From assembly GCA_016648135.1 (NCBI GenBank), contig JADDOH010000469.1, forward strand, positions 124,001 through 188,000: 64,000 bases of DNA, read 5' to 3'. The notes below the pieces were generated by a model. The model ran no database searches. It was not told where the DNA came from and saw nothing but the letters and a program-made list of their open reading frames with translations. Both the position numbers and the translations under genes were made by a program. Shown piece by piece: positions 58,019-64,000 of this stretch (position 1 is its first letter; each line of letters starts with the position of its first letter). This DNA comes from Agrypnia vestita (lineage: Eukaryota > Arthropoda > Insecta > Trichoptera > Phryganeidae).

Positions 58019-58384
58019 GAATGTTCCTAGTCGCCGACTTAGGACATATGCAATAGTCTAGAGACTAGAAGGAATGTGTATTTGATTACACATTTTTATT
58101 GATTGTTGCGCGGTATGATCGATAATCCTGAAATTATGCAGAGCATTGGTTTGTATATTCCTGATAATTACATTAGATTGTTTCACATTACAATATACAG
58201 GACCAACCTGTCGATGGTTATGCCTATTGGAAGAGCCACAGCTATGCTGAACAAAATCGCTTTGGGTATTGATATATTCCATGTGTCTGAGGGGGTTTTC
58301 CGAAGCGTTTCTCCTACACCTTTGACCAGATTTTATGTTATTTTAAATTTATTAAATATTTTTATTTTGATATATACTTCCTAA
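58019..58384 (+). pseudogene. Jockey-like LINE C-terminal fragment
   Basis: LNVPSRRLRTYAIV, then after frame breaks GLYIPDNYIRLFHITIYRTN, MPIGRATAMLNKI and GIDIFHVSEGVF. The 'P-x-R-x-x-R ... F ... RTN-x-x-x-x-x-PI-R' pattern is that of Jockey-type RT ends. An (AATTG)-type tail follows at 58430-58445. Confidence 0.65.
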
Positions 58385-58899
58385 TATGTATGCCTTAGAT
58401 ATTTTGTTTGTAATGTACATATTATCAAATAAATTGAATTGAATTGAATATATAATACATTTTCCCTTTCAACTTATAATAGTAATATGATATAATATAA
58501 TAGTAATAATTATAATACTCTAACTCTATATCTAGAATGTCGAGGTCATACAACAAAATAGAAAATAACCAGAACGTCCTCATTGACGTATTCCATGACA
58601 GTTTCCACGATTTTAAGAGTAATATTACCAAATTTGCGAAATTAGCTATTTAGTCTCTTTATTCAATCTCACTCTCACTTCCTTGTATATGTTTTACCCT
58701 TTACTTGTATCTCTATATTTGGTGTGATGAAAAGTATTTAAACTAATTGTATTATTTATATCATGTTATGTGTTTTACATTGTTTGTAAACCATTAAAAA
58801 AAAATCTCTGTGTAACAATGTTCATCACTATTTCTACCAAGACGCCAGATGGCTCTGTTTTCACAACCTTAACTTGCGGCCTAAATACACATATATTAA

Positions 58900-59879
58900 C
58901 CCTAGAAGCCTAATCTATCTCGGAGGTACATAAAGCCTTAACATACGTCTCAGAGGCGTACATTTATAAATGACAACCTGTAGGCTAAAATATATCTATT
59001 TATGTCATATTTTTCGAAGGAAGTTTAAGGTTGGGATATTAACTAATAATTAAACACAGATTTATCAATAAAAACTATAATCACAGTTATTATTACAACA
59101 AAATAAAAAATTACGCTTATATTCAAACAAAAAAGTCAACTTCTCAGAAATCAACTGAAACATATATTTTTTTTAAATAATCTAATATTTTTTTAGCATT
59201 AATTACTTATTCTTAGGACATACATTAAAAGTAATCAGATTTTTAATGACTAGCTATAATTTAAGCCCAATCTACACAGACATCAACTTTGTGTTCGCAA
59301 CATACTGACTTTTTGCACTTAAAGCACACTAATTTTTACATTCTCTTTTTTTTGTAAGAGCAAAAAGCGCATTATTTACGTTTTTTGGGCTCAGGTTCTC
59401 CTATCTGAAGTTGATTACACATGCAGCATTCTTGTAAAGGGAAAACCTCTTCAGTAACATAATTATTCTCATCTTCGCTTTCAACGTCGTCCACAAACTG
59501 GTTGTACTCGTCTTCAGAAGCTGATTCTCCTAGAAAAGGCGGCCGAAATATCGTCACTGTGTAATCTATAAGACCGCGACATATTTATATCTGAAACAAT
59601 GCCGAGATAAACATAAAATGTACAAAAAACTAACGAAAGTAAAATCACACAATCTTAGTCCAAAGTTACACAAAGCTTAAACATACGTCTCGCAGGCGTG
59701 TTGTACGTCAATAAGTAAAAAATGGCGGGACTTACCTTACCGACACAGGCATCACCGGCAAGCTCCCGTGGGCTAATGAGTTGGTTAAACAGCATGTGGC
59801 GCTAACTTCACCCGTTAGAAAGAGATAGAGAATTTTCGATTTCGTGTACGCCTCGCAGGCGTAGATTAGGCTTCTAGGG
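58900..59879 (-). mobile_element. piggyBac element with internal deletion (980 bp)
   Basis: TTAA on both sides (58896-58899, 59880-59883) and perfect 18-base termini CCCTAGAAGCCTAATCTA. Subterminal words such as CGTCTCAGAGGCGTAC and GCCTCGCAGGCGTA recur inside. TTAA sites and CCCTAGAA ends are diagnostic of piggyBac. Confidence 0.93.
59261..59582 (-). pseudogene. piggyBac transposase: N-terminus fused to C-terminal cysteine domain
   Basis: An ATG at 59582 starts MSRSYRLHSDDISAAF; a frameshift then leads into an acidic stretch (GESASEDEYNQFVDDVESED) typical of piggyBac N-termini. The same frame runs through PEPKKRK, a stop, CAFCSYKKKRM, a stop, and KLVCFKCKKSVCCEH with KVDVCVDWA before the final stop at 59261-59263. 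The last part is the Cys/His-rich DNA-binding tail; the usual final Cys is replaced. The catalytic DDD core of about 400 residues is absent. The element can only move in trans. Confidence 0.8.
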
Positions 59880-59933
59880 TTAAAAGCACGTCGTTTTTGG
59901 CAGTTAATAGCTAGTAATGATTATAAGTAACGT

Positions 59934-60105
59934 ACAATGAGGGCAGACCCACCGCTTACCCAGGACCGTTTTACAGGCAAAAGCTCCAATATCGGTCCTA
60001 CTCATTCGCCGCCAGGTTGACATTTTTTAATGCTAAAGGCAACCGTGCAATCCAGCATTGCAGGGCAGAGTTGGGCCGCACGGCTGCTAATTTTGCCCTC
60101 ATTGT
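59934..60105. mobile_element. small element with 12-bp inverted ends
   Basis: ACAATGAGGGCA at 59934 and TGCCCTCATTGT ending 60105. The interior AAGCTCCAATATCGG and CATTCGCCGCC is related to 38335-38365. Its class is unknown. Confidence 0.5.
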
Positions 60106-60283
60106 CCCGTCAGTTCACTTCTTTATTTAAAAATATATATATATATACATAAACCACCAATATATTTAAATACAGTAAGCACTAACATGACGTATAAACA
60201 TATACAAAATACAAAGTATATAATAACAAAATATAAAATAATAACATAATATAAGTAACAGTAATATAAGTCAAGATTTGCTT

Positions 60284-60345
60284 TTCAGTGAAATATAGGG
60301 TCGTATGAAATATCCATTTCATTTAACACATAAACATCTGGGTTA
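60284..60345. repeat. Penelope-type tail fragment
   Basis: TTTTCAGTGAAATATAGGG and ATCCATTTCATTTAACACAT match the tail at 25101-25150, without the stem-loop. Confidence 0.4.
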
Positions 60346-60705
60346 TTATCACAGTTTTTATTTTATTACTTAAAAAATATAAAATTAAATTGCAAATCGA
60401 AGCAGATACTAGACATGTTTTCACTTACCTACGTGTTTTCGCCACCTCGCTGTGAAAGTTCGAGGTGCACCCACACATCGCAAATGACGTCTGCATTATT
60501 TGTTACGACATACGCATTCCGCCGTATTCTGAAAACTGCAATATTGGGATTGTTATCACAACACTTAATAGACGAGAAAAAAATACGAGACGAGGTAGGT
60601 CAGTGTTTGTTTCTTTCTTTCTTGAGAGAGAGGAGAAACTGAAAGAAATGAACACCGACGTAAACACAGAAGAAGAAGCTTTGTACATTATGGTTATCCG
60701 TCAAA

Positions 60706-60939
60706 CTAAGAAAGATATATGATGCAAGTGTTGACGGCGCCAGAAAGAGAGGGCGACCACGGAAGACGTGGCATGACCAGATTAACCAGATACTGGAAGA
60801 TGGTCCTGTTAGAAGCCTGAACAACCGTCGAGCTTGCATGCGAAGATGTATGAATGTAGACGAAGCGAAAGTTGTATGTCAGGACAGAAGAGTATGGCGC
60901 TCTATCCTCTGTGCCTACCCCCGCGGGGAAACGGCGTGA
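60706..60939 (+). pseudogene. LINE RT C-terminal fragment with intact end
   Basis: LRKIYDASVDGARKRGRPRK, TWHDQINQILEDGPVRS, LNNRRACMRRCMNVDEAKV and VWRSILCAYPRGETA, with stop at 60937-60939, then a GTAAGTAAGTAAG tail. It is the best copy of the family also seen at 476-746 and 7050-7160. Confidence 0.75.
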
Positions 60940-60959
60940 TGGTAAGTATGTAAGTAAGT

Positions 60960-61973
60960 AAGTTAAACGTCAAAATATAAATAAGAGTCCAGCGTAACAT
61001 TGACAACTTGGCCATAATTTTACAATAAGAATTCATAAGTGCATATAAATTAATCTTTTTTTCTATAAACTTAATACAGAATTTGTACTTATTTCATGTA
61101 ATTTTAGTCGAAACATGAGAATTGCGAGGTTACGTTTGCGATAGGTACTTCGGTAATCTGTTTGAAGCTCTGTCAGACCAGACCTCCTAGATATGAAGGC
61201 ACCGGAGAAATCAATCCCTATTCTAAAGACATTGCAGACATCGGGCACCGCAAATAAAGGTATTTACTTTGAGAGCGATATGTGAAAATATAAAAATCTC
61301 CTTATTTGAGTACGACGAACACCGAACACTGTCGTATACCTACGTCTCGTTCATTTTTTATTCTCGTCTATTAAGTGTTGAGATAATAATCTTAAGATCA
61401 CAATATTACTATTTTCGGAATACGGCGGATTATATTTTTTATTAGAGCCATCTACACACAATTCAATCAAACAACAGCACAGACTCACACAAACAAGAAC
61501 TATTTTTATTATCAATTAAATTCGATAATAATTTCATATCCTTAACGTAAGTTCTACTATTACAATATTTTATGTGTTTTGTTGTAATTAAACATATATA
61601 TTTTTAAGGAGCATTATATTTAATATTCTATTTCAATTCAATTATTATCACTGTTTATCGTAAGTATACCGGCTATTGGTAAATAAATGGAACTTTGGGT
61701 CTATGTATTGTTTTAAAATAGCAAAAACGACCCAATCATTTATTTAAAAAAATCATTTAAAAGACTCAACGTTTACTACTTTGAATGTTAGGGAACGATT
61801 AATCTCCAGATAATGTGACATAATAAATTTTCGATAATTCATTGCTAATCTTCAACGCTCGTTTATTCCATTTGTATTATCTGTAACATTTAATATTATA
61901 ATTAATCTTTTCAATAAATTCATAACGATTGCACACATCAAAAAATTTAAATATAAATATATGATAAATTGAT
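60960..61973. other. AT-rich intergenic DNA
   Basis: No gene or repeat family recognised. Confidence 0.4.
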
Positions 61974-62359
61974 GAAAACTTAATAATTATTGCTTATCAG
62001 GAGTAAAATTCTGATAAAAGAACAGAAGTTAATAACAGAGATAAAACCAAAAATTACTTATCCATTGTTTGATCTTTTAAGGCGATCGTCTAGCAGATTG
62101 AGCAAATTTCACCATTTTTTCTCATATCTTCTCTTGCGTTTTTTATCACATTTTTGTATCACATAAATTGTTGAAAACTTAATAATTATTGCTTATCAGG
62201 AGTAAAATTCTGATAAAAGAACAGAAGTTAAATAACAGAGATAAAACCAAAAATTACTTATCCATTGTTTGATCCTTTAAGGCGATCGTCTAGCAGATTG
62301 AGCAAATTTCACCATTTTTTCTCATATCTTCTCTTGCGTTTTTATCACATTTTTGTATG
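61974..62359. repeat. tandem duplication, period 199 bp
   Basis: GAAAACTTAATAATTATTGC begins at 61974 and again at 62173, and the copies run in parallel up to TCACATTTTTGTAT. Each copy includes the first 80 or so bases of the palindrome described next, so its left tip is present twice. Confidence 0.9.
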
Positions 62360-63381
62360 GAAATATCTCATTTTAAAATTTATTCATCAGATTACGTTTA
62401 TTTTAAATACGAATATTTTGTTAAAATTTCACAAATAAAAATTATATAATTGATTTATAAATTACAAAACCTTCGATGTGTTAAAAATGAAGAAAATTAC
62501 TCCACTTTGTGGGCCTTTTATGACTGAACGGCCTGTTGAGATGTCTTTTTTATTCAATAATATTACAAAGTAAATGTTTATCTTAAATTTTTTACAATTA
62601 TTGCCAAATCTGTCAGTAGGTTAGTGGGCAATTTATGTTTTAAAAAGCACTGTTTAAATTATTTTTATTTTTTGTGTGTTTATTTCAATCCTTTATAGAT
62701 AGTTTATAACTTTTTTTCTTTAACAAATTAAAGGAATAGACATTATTATTTTAAAATTAATACAAAAAAATCAAAAAATTATTCTTGATTTCAGATTTTA
62801 GCTATTCAATCAAGGCACTGCGTATTGCGTCATAAATACGTTGCGTCTTGATTAAATATCTAAAATCAGGAATATCGACAAAGATTTTGATTTTTTTTGT
62901 TTTTATTATAAAATTATAATATATATTTTTTTGACTACTGAAGTAAAAAAGTTGTCCACCATGTAAAAAGAGTTAAAAAAAACAGCAAAAAAAAATATTT
63001 TTAAAAAACAGTATTTTTTAAAACATAAATTGCAAGTAAACAAACTAATTTTACTACAATTGTAATAAATTGAAGATAATTGTTTACTTTGTAATATTAT
63101 TGAATAAAAAATACATCTCAACAGGCCGTTCGGTCATAAAAGGCCCACAAAGTGGAACAATTTTCTTCATTTTTAAAACATCGAAAGTTTGGTAATTTAT
63201 TAATCAATTATATAATTTAGTTTGTGATATTGTAATAAGATATTCGTATTCAAAATATATTTAACCTGATGAATAAATTTTAAAATGAGATATTTCCCTA
63301 CGAAAATATGATAAAAAACGCAAGAGAAGATGTGAGAAAAAATTATGAAATTTGCTCATTCTGCTAGACGATCGCCTTAAA
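62277..63381. mobile_element. foldback element / 1.1-kb imperfect palindrome
   Basis: The left tip TTAAGGCGATCGTCTAGCAG matches the inverse of the right tip. Homology continues along both arms (for example CACTTTGTGGGCCTTTTATG and GAACGGCCTGTTGAGATG against their complements at 63115-63160) down to a centre near 62829, where CGTATTGCGTCATAAATACG closes the hairpin. If TTAA is the duplication, the element begins GGCGATCG and would fit a TTAA-targeting class, but that is not proved. No transposase. Confidence 0.85.
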
Positions 63382-64000
63382 TAATTGTGAAATTGGTGAA
63401 ACTTAATATGGATTTCATAACGCTTTGTATTTACTTTGGAAAAAAAAATGCACTCACCAGTGAGATTAACTTTTGTAGAATTAGAAGTTAAATTATCAGA
63501 TTTTTTAGCTACAAATTTTGAGTTTTGAAAAAGCGTAAACGTGTATCGCGAGGTCTGGTAAATTCGAATTTAATCTCTATTTTGTTAGTCACGCTTTTTT
63601 GATTTTCGTATAAAACAGTTTATTTTATGTTTTTTTTCTTTCAGGGTAACTTCCGTACAGGGAAAATATCATTCACCTGCTATTATTTTATTAAAGAATC
63701 ACCTAACTCGTTGCTTTTGGAATTTATTAACATTTAATAGGTATAGTTTTGTATTATTGACGTCTCCTGTCACTCATGTTGCATATATACTGGAACATAT
63801 ATACCTATATACATACACATATACTACCATTCCCACTAATATAGGTTAATCTATTGGATTCACGTGATTGGTAAAGCCTTTTTGTACCTCATATTATGTT
63901 CTACTTATTACAAGTAAGCTGAATTTATCTCAAATACAATAAAAATTAAGAATTTAAATATAAAAAAAGCGGTGAATTTTACCTGCAAAAAACAACAAAA

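Overview
The window looks like AT-rich insect nuclear DNA. It has spliced genes with GT-AG introns, eukaryotic tRNA genes, tRNA-derived SINEs and remnants of many eukaryotic transposon classes. TACC-type microsatellites and the '...GCCCGCGCGGCTACGC...' repeat are common in Lepidoptera, so a moth or butterfly is my best guess, but another insect order cannot be excluded. No bacterial features were seen.

Only two protein-coding host genes can be supported. On the + strand, the last two coding exons of a basic protein with a C-terminal membrane anchor lie at 7975-8354 and 12965-13120. They are very GC-rich against an AT-rich background and are followed by a probable 1-2 kb 3' UTR with Pumilio-type sites. 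Earlier exons are uncertain (one candidate at 5373-5492) or outside the window. On the - strand, a complete three-exon gene (55568 down to 48646) encodes a 718-residue secreted Asn/Gln/Pro/Tyr-rich protein with a four-cysteine core; splice phases agree exactly. Two tRNA genes, Phe(GAA) at 36173-36245 and Gln(TTG) at 45564-45635, are intact.

Almost everything else recognisable is mobile DNA, often nested: RTE-like, Jockey/CR1-like and other LINE ends, a Jockey-type ORF1 with three zinc knuckles, a mariner end, an internally deleted piggyBac element, PIF/Harbinger-like elements with TTA duplications and a MADF-like reading frame, a hAT-type MITE with a perfect 8-bp duplication, Penelope-like remnants carrying hammerhead-like stem-loops, an LTR-like block, SINEs, foldback palindromes and a minisatellite. 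Long stretches (about 0.75-2.7, 15-19, 26-28, 49.9-51 and 61-62 kb) show no gene.

The most unusual signals are: a dense array of perfect heat-shock-factor half-sites in a dispersed repeat at 46.2 kb, with a shorter one just upstream of a TATA box in the LTR-like block at 37.3 kb; a family of at least eight hammerhead-like stem-loops at ends of Penelope-like remnants; a PIF-like element whose removal restores the reading frame of the LINE it interrupted; and a 1.1-kb palindrome at the right edge whose left boundary is tandemly duplicated.
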